Assembly (NCBI RefSeq): GCF_009857435.1
Contig: NZ_WWCK01000001.1
Span: 806,001 to 870,000, forward strand
Source of the DNA: Duganella rivi
GTDB taxonomy: Bacteria > Pseudomonadota > Gammaproteobacteria > Burkholderiales > Burkholderiaceae_D
DNA length: 64,000 nucleotides
Reading direction: 5' to 3'
Positions 18,252 to 27,350 of the stretch are shown here, piece by piece. A program made the position numbers and the translations under genes. Below the pieces are notes generated by a model. The model saw only the letters and a list, made by a program, of their open reading frames with translations, did no database searches and was not told the DNA's origin. The stretch's first letter is position 1. Each line of letters begins with the position of its first letter.

Positions 18252-18998
18252 TCACTCGCCGAACAGCCGCGCCATCCCTTGCGCCATGCTGAGACGCGAG
18301 GCGGTGGCCGGATAAGCACTGGACACCAGCGCCGATTGCTCGCTCGCTGCAAGCTTGCGATAAAAACTGACCATATCCTGCGCCGCCCAGCCGGCGCGAT
18401 GCACCAGCACCATGCCTAAATGATCGGCTTCCGACTCCTGCATGCTGGATAATTTGGACAAGCGGATTTGCAGCGACAGGTCGCTGTCCAGCCGCGCCAT
18501 CACCACATCGAGCGGCACCACCGGCAAGCGGTTCAGCAGCATCGCCTCGGAGAAGGTTTCACGATGATGTTCCGCCACCACGTGGGCCACCTCGTGCCCG
18601 AGCAGCGTCGCCAGCTCGCCATCCGTCAAGTCCAATTGATGCACGAAGGCGCTGCCGACCAGGATTTTCCCGCCTGCCATGCAGATGGCGTCCACCTCGG
18701 GATCGCTGGTGGTATGCACTTCCCACTGCCACTGCGCCGCTTCCGGCTTCAGCTCAACAGCGGCGCGGATCAACTCCGCGCTGATGTAGCGCAGCCGCGC
18801 CAATAGCGCACGGTCTTCATCCAGCCGCCCTGCCGCCGCCAGACCGACCGTGCGGTCGATATAGCGATCCTCCATGCGGGCATCTACCTCGTCCGCGCTG
18901 AAGCGCAGTTCCTGCGTCCGGCCAGATTCCGGCACCTGCGCGCACACTGAGCCGCAGGCAAGCAGCAAACCGGCAAAGATAGCTACGGGGGCATCCAT
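18252..18998 (-). CDS. exported M48-family zinc metalloprotease
   Basis: A 248-residue protein with an N-terminal signal (cleavage after VCA by signal peptidase I, or lipidation at LLAC). The zinc site is HEVAH at residues 135-139, with the third ligand Glu in ESEADHLG about residue 190. This is the BepA/LoiP-like minimal M48 type, which in other bacteria degrades misfolded outer-membrane proteins. Here there are no TPR repeats, so a LoiP-like role is the nearer guess. A striking inverted repeat lies just upstream. Confidence 0.85.
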   Translation of the reverse strand: MDAPVAIFAGLLLACGSVCAQVPESGRTQELRFSADEVDARMEDRYIDRTVGLAAAGRLDEDRALLARLRYISAELIRAAVELKPEAAQWQWEVHTTSDPEVDAICMAGGKILVGSAFVHQLDLTDGELATLLGHEVAHVVAEHHRETFSEAMLLNRLPVVPLDVVMARLDSDLSLQIRLSKLSSMQESEADHLGMVLVHRAGWAAQDMVSFYRKLAASEQSALVSSAYPATASRLSMAQGMARLFGE

Positions 18999-19001
18999 GG
19001 C

Positions 19002-19029
19002 GATATAAACGGCATAAACTGTTTATATC
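19002..19029. promoter_or_regulatory. nested inverted repeat upstream of the M48 protease, candidate operator
   Basis: GATATAAAC at 19002-19010 is matched perfectly by GTTTATATC at 19021-19029. A second dyad, ATAAAC-T-GTTTAT, is nested in its right half. It lies 3 bases before the protease start codon, so a bound protein or RNA hairpin would block transcription or initiation. No regulator is adjacent. Confidence 0.45.
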
Positions 19030-19059
19030 AATGTAGGACACGAACCGGGAGCAGGCAAG

Positions 19060-19086
19060 AAAAAACCGCCCGAAGGCGGTTTTTTT
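19060..19086 (-). terminator. intrinsic terminator of the xseB-ispA-dxs operon
   Basis: A stem of CCGCC/GGCGG around a CGAA tetraloop, flanked by A6 and T6 runs, gives a symmetrical rho-independent terminator that would work in both directions. The dxs stop codon TAA lies in the flanking run, so termination follows translation immediately. Confidence 0.88.
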
Positions 19087-20956
19087 AGGCGTTATTCACA
19101 ACAAGCCGGGGCTCGTCGCCAGCATAGCGCTGTTTGATCGAAGCGGTGATGCCGGCGGCATCCAGGCCCACGCTGGCCAGCAGCTTGGACGGGTCGCCGT
19201 GGTCGATGAATTTGTCCGGCAGGCCAAGCATCAGCACCGGTTTGACGATGCCTTCCGCCGCCAGCGCTTCCGCCACGGCAGCGCCGGCGCCACCCATGAT
19301 GCAACCCTCTTCGACAGTCACGAAGTAATCGTGATCGGCGGCCAGCTGCCTGACCAGTTCCACGTCCAGCGGCTTGACGAAACGCATATTGGCGACAGTG
19401 GCGTTCAGCGTTTCGCCGGCCGCCACGGAAGGCGCCACCATCGAACCGAAGGCCAGGATGGCGATCTTCTGGCCGGTGCGCTTGATTTCGCCCTTGCCGA
19501 TTTCAATCGACGTCAGTTCCTTCGAAATCGCCGCGCCAACGCCTGCGCCGCGTGGATAGCGAATCGCTGCCGGGCCGTTGTAGTGGTAGCCGGTGGTCAG
19601 CATTTGACGGCATTCGTTTTCGTCCGACGCAGCCATCACCACCATATTCGGGATGCAGCGCAGGTAAGCCAGATCGTAGTTACCGGCGTGGGTCGCGCCG
19701 TCCGCACCCACCAGGCCTGCGCGATCCAGCGCAAAGGTCACGTCCAGATTTTGCAGCGCCACGTCGTGAATCAGCTGATCGTAAGCGCGTTGCAGGAAGG
19801 TCGAGTAAATCGCCACCACCGGTTTCATTCCTTCACAGGCCAAGCCCGCGCCGAAAGTCACCGAGTGCTGCTCGGCGATGCCGACGTCGAAGTAGCGATC
19901 CGGGTATTCCTGATCGAAGCGCACCATGCCCGAACCTTCGCGCATGGCCGGCGTAATGCCGACCAGCTTCTTGTCCGCAGCCGCCATATCGCACAGCCAA
20001 TCGCCGAATACTTCAGTGTAGGTTTTCTTCGACGGCGCAGCAGCAGGCTTGATGCCTTCCGCAGGATTGAACTTGCCGGTGCCGTGATACAGAATCGGCT
20101 CGGCCTCGGCCAGCTTGTAACCCTGGCCCTTCTTGGTCACCACGTGCAGGAATTGCGGGCCTTTCAGCTGCTTGATGTTTTGCAGCGTCGGGATCAGCGA
20201 ATCCAGATCGTGGCCGTCGATAGGGCCGATGTAGTTAAAGCCGAATTCTTCGAACATGGTGGCCGGAACCACCATGCCTTTGGCATGTTCTTCCAGTTTC
20301 TTCGCCAGTTCCAGTACCGGCGCAGGCAGCACCGACTTGCCGACGTTCTTGGCGGCGGCGTAGAACTTACCAGACATCAGGCGCGCCAGGTAACGGTTCA
20401 ACGCACCAACCGGCGGCGAGATCGACATATCGTTGTCGTTCAAGATCACCAGCAGATTCACGTCTTCCTGCACGCCGGCGTTATTCAGCGCCTCGAACGC
20501 CATACCGGCCGTCATCGAGCCGTCGCCGATCACGGCGATCGCATGGCGATGCTCGCCCTTGATCTTGGCCGCTTGCGCCATGCCCAGCGCCGCCGAGATG
20601 GAGGTCGACGAGTGCGCGGTGCCGAAGGTGTCGTATTCCGATTCGTCGCGTTTCGGGAAGCCCGAAATGCCGCCCAGTTGGCGCAGCGTGTGCATGCGCT
20701 CGCGGCGGCCGGTCAGGATCTTGTGCGAGTAGGTCTGGTGGCCCACATCCCACACGATGCGGTCGTGCGGCGTGTTGAACACGTAGTGCAGCGCCACCGT
20801 CAATTCCACCGTGCCCAGATTGGACGACAAGTGGCCGCCGGTCTTGGACACGGAATCGAGCAGGTAGGCGCGCAGTTCGTGCGCCAGCGGCGTCAGTTGG
20901 GTGTACGCCAGTTTGCGTACATCGGCCGGTGAGTCTATTTTTTCGAGCAAGTTCAT
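19085..20956 (-). CDS. dxs: 1-deoxy-D-xylulose-5-phosphate synthase
   Basis: A 623-residue thiamine diphosphate enzyme that condenses pyruvate and glyceraldehyde 3-phosphate, the entry step of the MEP isoprenoid pathway. The ThDP motif [18 protein letters not shown] and the transketolase-like [15 protein letters not shown] segment are intact. It begins directly after the ispA stop, last in xseB-ispA-dxs. Its product feeds the polyprenyl chain used by UbiA. Confidence 0.97.
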   Translation of the reverse strand: MNLLEKIDSPADVRKLAYTQLTPLAHELRAYLLDSVSKTGGHLSSNLGTVELTVALHYVFNTPHDRIVWDVGHQTYSHKILTGRRERMHTLRQLGGISGFPKRDESEYDTFGTAHSSTSISAALGMAQAAKIKGEHRHAIAVIGDGSMTAGMAFEALNNAGVQEDVNLLVILNDNDMSISPPVGALNRYLARLMSGKFYAAAKNVGKSVLPAPVLELAKKLEEHAKGMVVPATMFEEFGFNYIGPIDGHDLDSLIPTLQNIKQLKGPQFLHVVTKKGQGYKLAEAEPILYHGTGKFNPAEGIKPAAAPSKKTYTEVFGDWLCDMAAADKKLVGITPAMREGSGMVRFDQEYPDRYFDVGIAEQHSVTFGAGLACEGMKPVVAIYSTFLQRAYDQLIHDVALQNLDVTFALDRAGLVGADGATHAGNYDLAYLRCIPNMVVMAASDENECRQMLTTGYHYNGPAAIRYPRGAGVGAAISKELTSIEIGKGEIKRTGQKIAILAFGSMVAPSVAAGETLNATVANMRFVKPLDVELVRQLAADHDYFVTVEEGCIMGGAGAAVAEALAAEGIVKPVLMLGLPDKFIDHGDPSKLLASVGLDAAGITASIKQRYAGDEPRLVVNNA

Positions 20957-21847
20957 TTAAGCCTTCCGCTGCACGATCAAATCCGCGAGTTCGCGTAATC
21001 GCAGAGCTTTTTCTCCAAACGGCGCGAGCGCTGCGTGCGCGTCGAGCCGCAATTTTTCCGCCAGTGCGCGCGATGGTTCCAGACCCAGGATCGACACATA
21101 GGTCGGCTTGTTATCGGCGGCGTCCTTGCCGGCAGTCTTGCCCAGCGTGGCCGAATCGGCCGTCGCGTCGAGCACATCGTCCACCACCTGGAACGCCAGG
21201 CCGATGGCGCGCGCGTAGACATTCAGTCCGTTCAATTCGTCTTCGGTCAAGTCCTTGCCGGCCAGCGCGCCCAGTACCACGGAGGCGCGCAGCAAAGCAC
21301 CGGTTTTCAGCTGGTGCATTTGCTCCAGCTGCTCCAGCGTCAAACTGATGCCGACGCTATCGAGGTCAATCGCCTGGCCGCCGCACATGCCGGCCGAACC
21401 GGATGCAGTGGCCAGCAAGCGCACCATCGCCAGCACGCGCGCCGGCGGCACAGCGGTCGCCTCGGACAACACCATGAAAGCCTGCGACTGCAGTGCGTCG
21501 CCGACCAGCAGCGCGGTCGCTTCGTCGTAGGCCACGTGCACGGTTGGTTTGCCGCGGCGCAGTTCATCATCGTCCATGCACGGCATATCGTCGTGCACCA
21601 GCGAGTAAGCGTGGATCATTTCCACCGCGGCCGCCGCGCGGCTCAAGGTGGCGGCGTCGGCGCCGAACAGCGCACCGGCCGCGTACACCAGCAGCGGGCG
21701 CACGCGCTTGCCGCCGCCCAGCAGCGCATAGCGCATGGCGTCGTGCAGCTTGGCCGGGATCACATCAGAAGCAGGCAGGAAACCGGATAAATCGTTTTCA
21801 GATCCGGCCTGCACGGTTTTCATCCAATCGTCGAAGGCGGCGTTCAT
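20957..21847 (-). CDS. ispA: farnesyl diphosphate synthase
   Basis: A 296-residue short-chain prenyl synthase joining isopentenyl diphosphate to dimethylallyl and geranyl diphosphate. The first Asp-rich motif DDMPCMD (residues 86-92) and the second VVDDVLD (near 225) are both present. It overlaps xseB by 4 bases and abuts dxs, the conserved proteobacterial order. Confidence 0.95.
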   Translation of the reverse strand: MNAAFDDWMKTVQAGSENDLSGFLPASDVIPAKLHDAMRYALLGGGKRVRPLLVYAAGALFGADAATLSRAAAAVEMIHAYSLVHDDMPCMDDDELRRGKPTVHVAYDEATALLVGDALQSQAFMVLSEATAVPPARVLAMVRLLATASGSAGMCGGQAIDLDSVGISLTLEQLEQMHQLKTGALLRASVVLGALAGKDLTEDELNGLNVYARAIGLAFQVVDDVLDATADSATLGKTAGKDAADNKPTYVSILGLEPSRALAEKLRLDAHAALAPFGEKALRLRELADLIVQRKA

Positions 21848-22107
21848 TGCTCGCCCTCGCCGGTGACTACGAAGGGTTTAAGCATCTCGCCTTCCAATAC
21901 TTTGACTTGCGACTCCACCTTTTCCAGCTGGGCGGCGCAGAATTTCACCAGCTCCGAGCCGCGTGCATAGGCGGCCACCGAAGCTTCCAACGGCAATTGA
22001 CCCGCTTCCATTTGGGCGACCAGTTGCGCCAGTTCCGCCATCGCTTCTTCAAACGAAGCGGGAGCTGGGGCGGCGGCGGTCGCGTCGGCAGTTAATTTCT
22101 TAGACAT
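21844..22107 (-). CDS. xseB: exodeoxyribonuclease VII small subunit
   Basis: An 87-residue helical protein with the family core FEEAMAELAQLVAQMEAGQLPLE and the following AYARGSELVKFC. It binds XseA to form exonuclease VII, which degrades single-stranded DNA. First gene of xseB-ispA-dxs, overlapping ispA by 4 bases (ATGA). Confidence 0.95.
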   Translation of the reverse strand: MSKKLTADATAAAPAPASFEEAMAELAQLVAQMEAGQLPLEASVAAYARGSELVKFCAAQLEKVESQVKVLEGEMLKPFVVTGEGEQ

Positions 22108-22337
22108 AGGTCACTCGGTTATCTTAGCCCGATATTTTAGAGCAAACCACCTTATCCGGTGGAACATTAGAGCCCAACACTAGATTTTATCGCAATTGCC
22201 GGCCCCGCCCCCGAATTGTGCAAAAGACGGTATAATCGCCGGTTCTGTCCTAAATACCACCTCAACGCATTCGAATGCGGGTCGTCTTTACGGATTCTGT
22301 CTCTTCTTGGTTTGATTTTTAATTAAGGGGGGTTTGG
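22108..22337. other. divergent intergenic region between xseB and the Rieske oxygenase
   Basis: This 230-base gap must hold both divergent promoters. On the + strand TATAAT at 22231-22236 is a good -10, but there is no matching -35 at normal spacing. A small hairpin, CCACC/GGTGG around TTATCC, lies at 22147-22162 with no following T run. A strong site, AAGGGGGG, precedes the start at 22338. I see no gene in it. Confidence 0.5.
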
Positions 22338-23438
22338 ATGTCCGATCTGGGTACCCACGCCAAGCTAGCGCGGCCAACTGCGCAACTTCCAGTCAACGTC
22401 TATTTTGACGAAGCGCTACTGCAGCGCGAAATGCAGCAATTATTTAAAGCCGGCCCGCGCTACGTCGGGCATGAGCTGATGGTGCCGAATGTCGGCGATT
22501 ACGCCACCCTGACAGCCGAAAACGAAGGCCGCATGCTGGTGCGCAACGCCAATGGTCTGGAGCTATTGTCCAATGTCTGCCGCCATCGCCAAGCGCTGAT
22601 GTTCAATGGCCGTGGCAATGCTAACAACATTGTCTGCCCGCTGCACCGCTGGACTTATGACCTCAAGGGTGAGTTGATCGGCGCGCCGCACTTCCCTGAA
22701 ACGCCTTGCCTGAATCTGCCCAAGACCCAGCTGCAAAGCTGGAATGGCTTGCTATTCGAGCAAAATGGCTACAACGTCATGGAAGCGCTGAACGAGCTGT
22801 CGGTCACCAAGGATCTGGATTTCAGCGGCTACATGCTCGATCACGTGGAAGTGCACAACTGCGATTACAACTGGAAGACTTTTATTGAAGTCTATCTGGA
22901 GGATTATCACGTCGAGCCATTCCATCCGGGCCTCGGCAGCTTTGTCACCTGCGACGATCTGCGCTGGGAATTCGGCCGCGAGTACAGCGTGCAAACCGTG
23001 GGCGTACACAAGGGCCTGCAAAAATCCGGCTCGGAAGTCTACAAGCACTGGCAGGAGCAGGTACTGAAATTCCGCGGCGGCGAGCCGCCGCCGTATGGCG
23101 CTATCTGGCTGACGCTCTACCCTAACATCATGGTCGAGTGGTATCCGCACGTGCTGGTGGTATCGACCTTGTGGCCGGAAGGCCCGAACCGCACCAAGAA
23201 CGTGGTGGAGTTCTACTATCCCGAAGAAATCGTGCTGTTCGAGCGGGAATTCATCGAGGCCGAACGCGCCGCCTACATGGAAACCTGCATCGAGGACGAC
23301 GAGATCGGCCAGCGCATGGACGCCGGCCGCAAAGCCCTGATGGAGCGCGGCGAAACGGACGGCGGGCCGTATCAATCACCGATGGAAGACGGCATGCAGC
23401 ACTTCCACGAGTGGTACCAACGTAAGATGAGTTTATAA
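22338..23438 (+). CDS. Rieske non-heme iron oxygenase, alpha subunit-like
   Basis: A 366-residue protein with a Rieske 2Fe-2S site (C-x-H starting at Cys 81, CRHRQ, and CPLHRW near residue 100) and a catalytic mononuclear iron site (NWKTFIEVYLEDYHVEPFHPG, near 175-195, giving the two His). This is the ring-hydroxylating oxygenase alpha-subunit architecture, also used by choline monooxygenase-like enzymes. No reductase, ferredoxin or beta subunit is adjacent, so the electron donor and the substrate are unknown. The DMT transporter follows after 9 bases, and may move the substrate or product. Confidence 0.88.
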   Translation: MSDLGTHAKLARPTAQLPVNVYFDEALLQREMQQLFKAGPRYVGHELMVPNVGDYATLTAENEGRMLVRNANGLELLSNVCRHRQALMFNGRGNANNIVCPLHRWTYDLKGELIGAPHFPETPCLNLPKTQLQSWNGLLFEQNGYNVMEALNELSVTKDLDFSGYMLDHVEVHNCDYNWKTFIEVYLEDYHVEPFHPGLGSFVTCDDLRWEFGREYSVQTVGVHKGLQKSGSEVYKHWQEQVLKFRGGEPPPYGAIWLTLYPNIMVEWYPHVLVVSTLWPEGPNRTKNVVEFYYPEEIVLFEREFIEAERAAYMETCIEDDEIGQRMDAGRKALMERGETDGGPYQSPMEDGMQHFHEWYQRKMSL

Positions 23439-23447
23439 GGTTGCACA

Positions 23448-24371
23448 ATGCAGTCACTTTGGATGTTGTTTGCCAGTTTCATGTTTGCCGTCATGGGCGT
23501 TTGTGTGAAGCTGGCTTCCGTGGAGTTCTCAACATCCGAGTTGGTCTTGTACCGGGGCGTGGTCGGCGTGATCACCCTCGGCACGATTATCAAGCTGTCC
23601 GGCGAAACCTTCCGCACCGCCATGCCGGGCGCCCACCTGTGGCGCGGCATCATCGGCGTGATCTCCCTGTGGCTGTGGTACTACTCCATTGGTCAGCTGC
23701 CGCTGGCTACCGCCATGACCCTCAATTACATGTCGCCGATCTGGATCGCCGTGTGGCTGTTTGCGATGGGCTGGTGGCACGCCAAGAACGACATCAAGTG
23801 GCCGCTGCTGCTGGCCGTGGGCCTGAGCTTTGTCGGCGTGACGCTGCTGCTGCGCCCTGCTTTCCACGCCAACCAATTGACGCCGGCGCTGATCGCGCTG
23901 GGTTCCAGCGTGATTACCGCCACCGCCTACATGCAGGTTCGCAAAATGGGCCTGGCCGGCGAACCGGAAAACCGCGTGGTGTTCTACTTCACCGTGATGA
24001 ATCTCGTGGCCGGCATCGTCGGCGTGTTTGTCACCGGCGGCAGCGACGGCCCGGTATTCCATCCGATTGGCAGCTGGCGCAGCGGCTTGCTGTTGCTGGC
24101 CATCGGCGTGTGCGCCACCAGCGCGCAGATTGCGATGACGCGTGCTTACCGCCTGGGGAATACGTTGGTGGTGGCGAATCTCCAGTACACCGGCATCGTG
24201 TTTTCCAGCGTGTGGGGCGTGTTCATTTTCGGCGACGTGTTCGACTGGCATAGCTGGGCGGGCATCGGCATCATCCTGGCGTCGGGCATGGCCGCGACGT
24301 TCTACAATACCCGCAACACCGAACGCGGTAAGGCGATTGCCAATACCGATCCTATCGCAAGCGAAGTTTAA
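23448..24371 (+). CDS. DMT (EamA) family membrane transporter
   Basis: A 307-residue protein with about ten transmembrane helices in two EamA repeats (residues ~5-140 and ~150-290), the drug/metabolite transporter plan. FGDVFDWHSWAGIGIIL near the end is typical of the second repeat. The substrate cannot be read from the sequence. It is probably co-transcribed with the upstream oxygenase and the downstream sulfurtransferase (11-base gap). Confidence 0.9.
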   Translation: MQSLWMLFASFMFAVMGVCVKLASVEFSTSELVLYRGVVGVITLGTIIKLSGETFRTAMPGAHLWRGIIGVISLWLWYYSIGQLPLATAMTLNYMSPIWIAVWLFAMGWWHAKNDIKWPLLLAVGLSFVGVTLLLRPAFHANQLTPALIALGSSVITATAYMQVRKMGLAGEPENRVVFYFTVMNLVAGIVGVFVTGGSDGPVFHPIGSWRSGLLLLAIGVCATSAQIAMTRAYRLGNTLVVANLQYTGIVFSSVWGVFIFGDVFDWHSWAGIGIILASGMAATFYNTRNTERGKAIANTDPIASEV

Positions 24372-24382
24372 GGAACCAGTCC

Positions 24383-25234
24383 ATGCACACTACCCTGATC
24401 GACGCCTTTACCCTGTCCCAGCACCTGAATGATCCAAAGTGGGTCATCCTCGATTGCCGCCACGATTTACTGAATCCGAACGCGGGGCGCGACAGCTTCG
24501 CCATCGGCCATATCGCCGGTGCGCAGTTTGCCAATGTGGACACGGATTTGTCGGGCGCGAAGGTGGGCGCGGATGGCAAGTTCCTCGGCCGTCACCCGCT
24601 GCCGGGCCGCGCGGCCTTGATTGAAACGCTGCGCGGATGGGGCATCAACGACGACACGCAAGTGGTGGCCTATGACGCACACGGCGGCATGTTCGCGGCG
24701 CGCTTGTGGTGGCTGCTGCGCTGGGTCGGCCATCCGGCGGTGGCGGTATTGGATGGCGGCCTGGTGGCGTGGCAGTCGGCCGGCCAGTCCATGGTGACGC
24801 AAACCGAAGGCCGTCCGGCCGGCACTATCAGCGAGAAAGCTTCGCTGGTGTCGACGGTATCGGTGGACGAGGTGCTGGCCAATATCGACAGCCAATCGCG
24901 CACCGTGATTGACGCCCGCGCCAACGACCGCTATCGCGGCGAGAACGAAACCATCGATCCAGTCGGTGGCCACATCCCCGGTGCCAGGAACCGCTTCTTC
25001 AAAGACAACCTGACCGCAGAAGGCCGCTTCAAGGACGCCGCGCAGCTGAAGGCCGAATTCGCGCCGCTGTTTGCCGATCCATCGCAAGCCATCATGCAAT
25101 GCGGCTCCGGCGTGACCGCCTGCCACAACCTGCTCGCGCTGGAAGTGGCGGGCCTGCCGGGCGCGGCACTCTACCCTGGCTCGTGGAGCGAGTGGTGCGC
25201 CGACACTACCCGCCCAGTCGCTACCGGCGCTTAA
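24383..25234 (+). CDS. sseA: two-domain rhodanese-type sulfurtransferase
   Basis: A 283-residue protein with two rhodanese domains; the C-terminal one carries the active loop CGSGVTAC (catalytic Cys near residue 240). That loop is typical of 3-mercaptopyruvate sulfurtransferases (SseA), as against the CRKGV/T loop of thiosulfate rhodaneses, so SseA is the likelier call. AAGGA precedes the ATG. It overlaps the convergent PEP-CTERM gene by 4 bases. Confidence 0.85.
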   Translation: MHTTLIDAFTLSQHLNDPKWVILDCRHDLLNPNAGRDSFAIGHIAGAQFANVDTDLSGAKVGADGKFLGRHPLPGRAALIETLRGWGINDDTQVVAYDAHGGMFAARLWWLLRWVGHPAVAVLDGGLVAWQSAGQSMVTQTEGRPAGTISEKASLVSTVSVDEVLANIDSQSRTVIDARANDRYRGENETIDPVGGHIPGARNRFFKDNLTAEGRFKDAAQLKAEFAPLFADPSQAIMQCGSGVTACHNLLALEVAGLPGAALYPGSWSEWCADTTRPVATGA

Positions 25235-26109
25235 ACCGCCTTGCTGCGATGGCGGCGCGCGGCGGCGCCGAGCAGCCCCAGCCCGCCCAGCATCATGCCG
25301 TAGGTGGATGGTTCCGGCACCGGCGTCACGCCGTCCCATATCGCCGACCGGCCCTCGGTTCCGGCAAAGGCGTGCAGCCGCACGTCGGTTGCCGTGCTGC
25401 CATAGTTGTAGAACGACACCTCCAGGGTACCCGACCAGCTCTCGCTCACACCCGACACCGTGTTGTCGTCGTTGACGTTGTAGTAGACCCAGAGGCCCTG
25501 CTCCTGCGAATCAAACTGGTCGACGCCATTCACCGTGCCGGAGATGTTCAAAAAGCTGCGCGCAATGGCGAACTCCCCCATGTCGGCGTCGAGGTTGTAG
25601 CCCATGCTGGTGAACGCCTTCAAGTCGGCCGTCATGCTGAAGGTGATCTTGGTCATCGGCGACAGCGTGAAGAAATTCTGGCCGCCGTTGCTGTTGGCAA
25701 TGAAGTTGCGGTAGGAGCCGCTACCGTCGAGCCCGCTATTCGCGATCCCTTGCGAGGACATCGCCGTGAAGCCCGCGGCGTTGGCAGCCGTGGCCACCGA
25801 GCCGGTGGTGGAAGACCAGTCGGTCGTCAGTCCGGCCGTCAACATGCCGTCCCGCTTGGGCCCTGGTGCGTAGTCGTCGCTGCTGTATGACTCGAGCGCA
25901 TCGCCCGCGCCCACTGCGTCGTTGTGCACCGTGGCCACTTGGCTCGGCGCGAACTTCAGCCACGGGGTCGTGCTGTCGGTCGGATTCAGGTCGAACAGGG
26001 TAATGTTCAGATTGCTGGTAATGGCACTGCTGGCGGCAGTGGCGGACGCCTGGCCAACGGCTGCGGCCAAGCAGCCGGCGACCAAGGTATGCATTGCGAG
26101 ACGCTTCAT
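25231..26109 (-). CDS. PEP-CTERM sorting domain exported protein (paralogue A)
   Basis: A 292-residue protein with an N-terminal signal peptide (MKRLAMHTLVAGCLAAAVG) and a C-terminal PEP-CTERM tail: VPEPSTYG, a glycine/leucine membrane segment, then RRHRS. Such tails are cut by exosortase and mark proteins for the surface or matrix. The middle is unrecognised, rich in Ser, Thr, Asn and Gly and probably beta-sandwich. The start at 26109 has AGGAGAAGTT before it; a 7-residue longer start does not. It is a diverged tandem copy of the gene at 26137: both have NITLFDLNPTDS / KITLIDLDPNDG-like starts. Confidence 0.87.
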   Translation of the reverse strand: MKRLAMHTLVAGCLAAAVGQASATAASSAITSNLNITLFDLNPTDSTTPWLKFAPSQVATVHNDAVGAGDALESYSSDDYAPGPKRDGMLTAGLTTDWSSTTGSVATAANAAGFTAMSSQGIANSGLDGSGSYRNFIANSNGGQNFFTLSPMTKITFSMTADLKAFTSMGYNLDADMGEFAIARSFLNISGTVNGVDQFDSQEQGLWVYYNVNDDNTVSGVSESWSGTLEVSFYNYGSTATDVRLHAFAGTEGRSAIWDGVTPVPEPSTYGMMLGGLGLLGAAARRHRSKAV

Positions 26110-26136
26110 AACTTCTCCTGTATTAAGCAAACTTGT

Positions 26137-27030
26137 TTATGCCGCGACATTGCGGCGGCGACGCGCAGCCGCACCGATCAGTCCCAGGCCGCCGAGCAAC
26201 ATGGCGTAGGTGGATGGCTCCGGCACGGCCGAAATCAGCGACTGGCCCTCGATGAGCGCAGAGGTGGTAAACGCGCCCAGCGTCTCCTCACTGCCGAGGT
26301 TGCTAAAGCTGGACGACAGCACCCCGCTCCAGCTGGACGAACCACCGCTCGGGATCGCGTCGCCGGGATAACCAACGCTGATTTCGTGCTCTTGCAGGTC
26401 GAACAGCTGGGTGTAGCCGTCAGCAGCCAGCCCGGCCACCTCCAGCGAAGCGTAGGCCGACGCCATTTCATTGCGCAACTCCCCGGAAACCGGCGTGAAG
26501 CCGGTGCTCACGCCCATCGAAACATCGACCGAGAACACGACCTGGGTATTGGCCGACAGGGTGAAATACCGCAGGTCGGCGCCGTACACGGGCACCCTGA
26601 CCTCGCCCCTGAAAGAGCTGAGGTGGCCCGGCGTCGCCTGCGCCACGCCGGTCACGTTCAGCGCGTCGAAGCCATGGCCATCCGCCGAGGCGGTCAGGCT
26701 GGCGGACATCGATGCGGTCGCAGTGTGCACCCCGGTGCTGACACTGGAACTACCCCAGGCCCCGGTCTTCTGCGTGTGCTGGGCATGCAGGTCTTCCCAG
26801 CCATCCGGCGTCACCCAGGTAACCGCCGAGCCGCTGAGGAAGGCGCCGTCGGCGAATTTTTGCGGGACGGGCAGGAAGCTGATGCCGGCGGCAATGCCGT
26901 CGTTGGGGTCGAGATCGATCAGCGTGATCTTGAGATTGCCGAACGTTGTGGTGCTCTGGGCATCGGCAAATACCGAGCCGGCGGCCGCCGCCAAACAGGC
27001 GGCAACCAGCGCTTTGCGTACGAGTTTCAT
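26137..27030 (-). CDS. PEP-CTERM sorting domain exported protein (paralogue B)
   Basis: A 297-residue protein with a signal peptide ending in VFA-DA and a C-terminal VPEPSTYAMLLGG membrane segment followed by RRRRN, the PEP-CTERM sorting signal. GGGAGGA precedes the ATG. It lies 27 bases upstream of paralogue A, and they are probably one operon made by tandem duplication. No exosortase or exopolysaccharide gene is in the window, so the sorting machine must be elsewhere. Confidence 0.87.
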   Translation of the reverse strand: MKLVRKALVAACLAAAAGSVFADAQSTTTFGNLKITLIDLDPNDGIAAGISFLPVPQKFADGAFLSGSAVTWVTPDGWEDLHAQHTQKTGAWGSSSVSTGVHTATASMSASLTASADGHGFDALNVTGVAQATPGHLSSFRGEVRVPVYGADLRYFTLSANTQVVFSVDVSMGVSTGFTPVSGELRNEMASAYASLEVAGLAADGYTQLFDLQEHEISVGYPGDAIPSGGSSSWSGVLSSSFSNLGSEETLGAFTTSALIEGQSLISAVPEPSTYAMLLGGLGLIGAAARRRRNVAA

Positions 27031-27350
27031 TGGTCCTCCCTTGAGTTAACAAGTAGCCAAGTATGCACAGCACGATTTGACTCGTCTATACAGTGCGGGA
27101 TTTTTTAATTTTTACAAACGGTCAAAAAATCGCCTTTTTTGGCCCTGTAGCGCTGCCCACTTTCCCTATGAAACTCGCCAATTATCACGCCATTTTTATT
27201 GACTAAAATATATTGTTCATCCGTTGTATTAATGTGACTCCGAAATAACTTTAATTAAATTTATGATCACTTAGTTGACGAGGTTGCTATAGTTTAAGCC
27301 TATAGTATTTTCCAAAAACCTATATCCACCACGTTCACGGGAGCGCTTCA
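27031..27350. other. AT-rich divergent intergenic region (PEP-CTERM pair / subtilase)
   Basis: This 320-base gap has no gene that I can see. It is clearly more AT-rich than its neighbours. On the + strand TTGACT (27199-27204), TTGACG (27275-27280) and two TATAGT boxes (27288-27293, 27301-27306) are possible promoter parts, but none are spaced ideally. GGGAG (27339-27343) is the ribosome site of the subtilase gene. Confidence 0.6.

Noticed and set aside
22147..22162. CCACC/GGTGG hairpin as a terminator
   Set aside because: No T run follows on either strand, and it lies in a divergent promoter region where a terminator is not expected.
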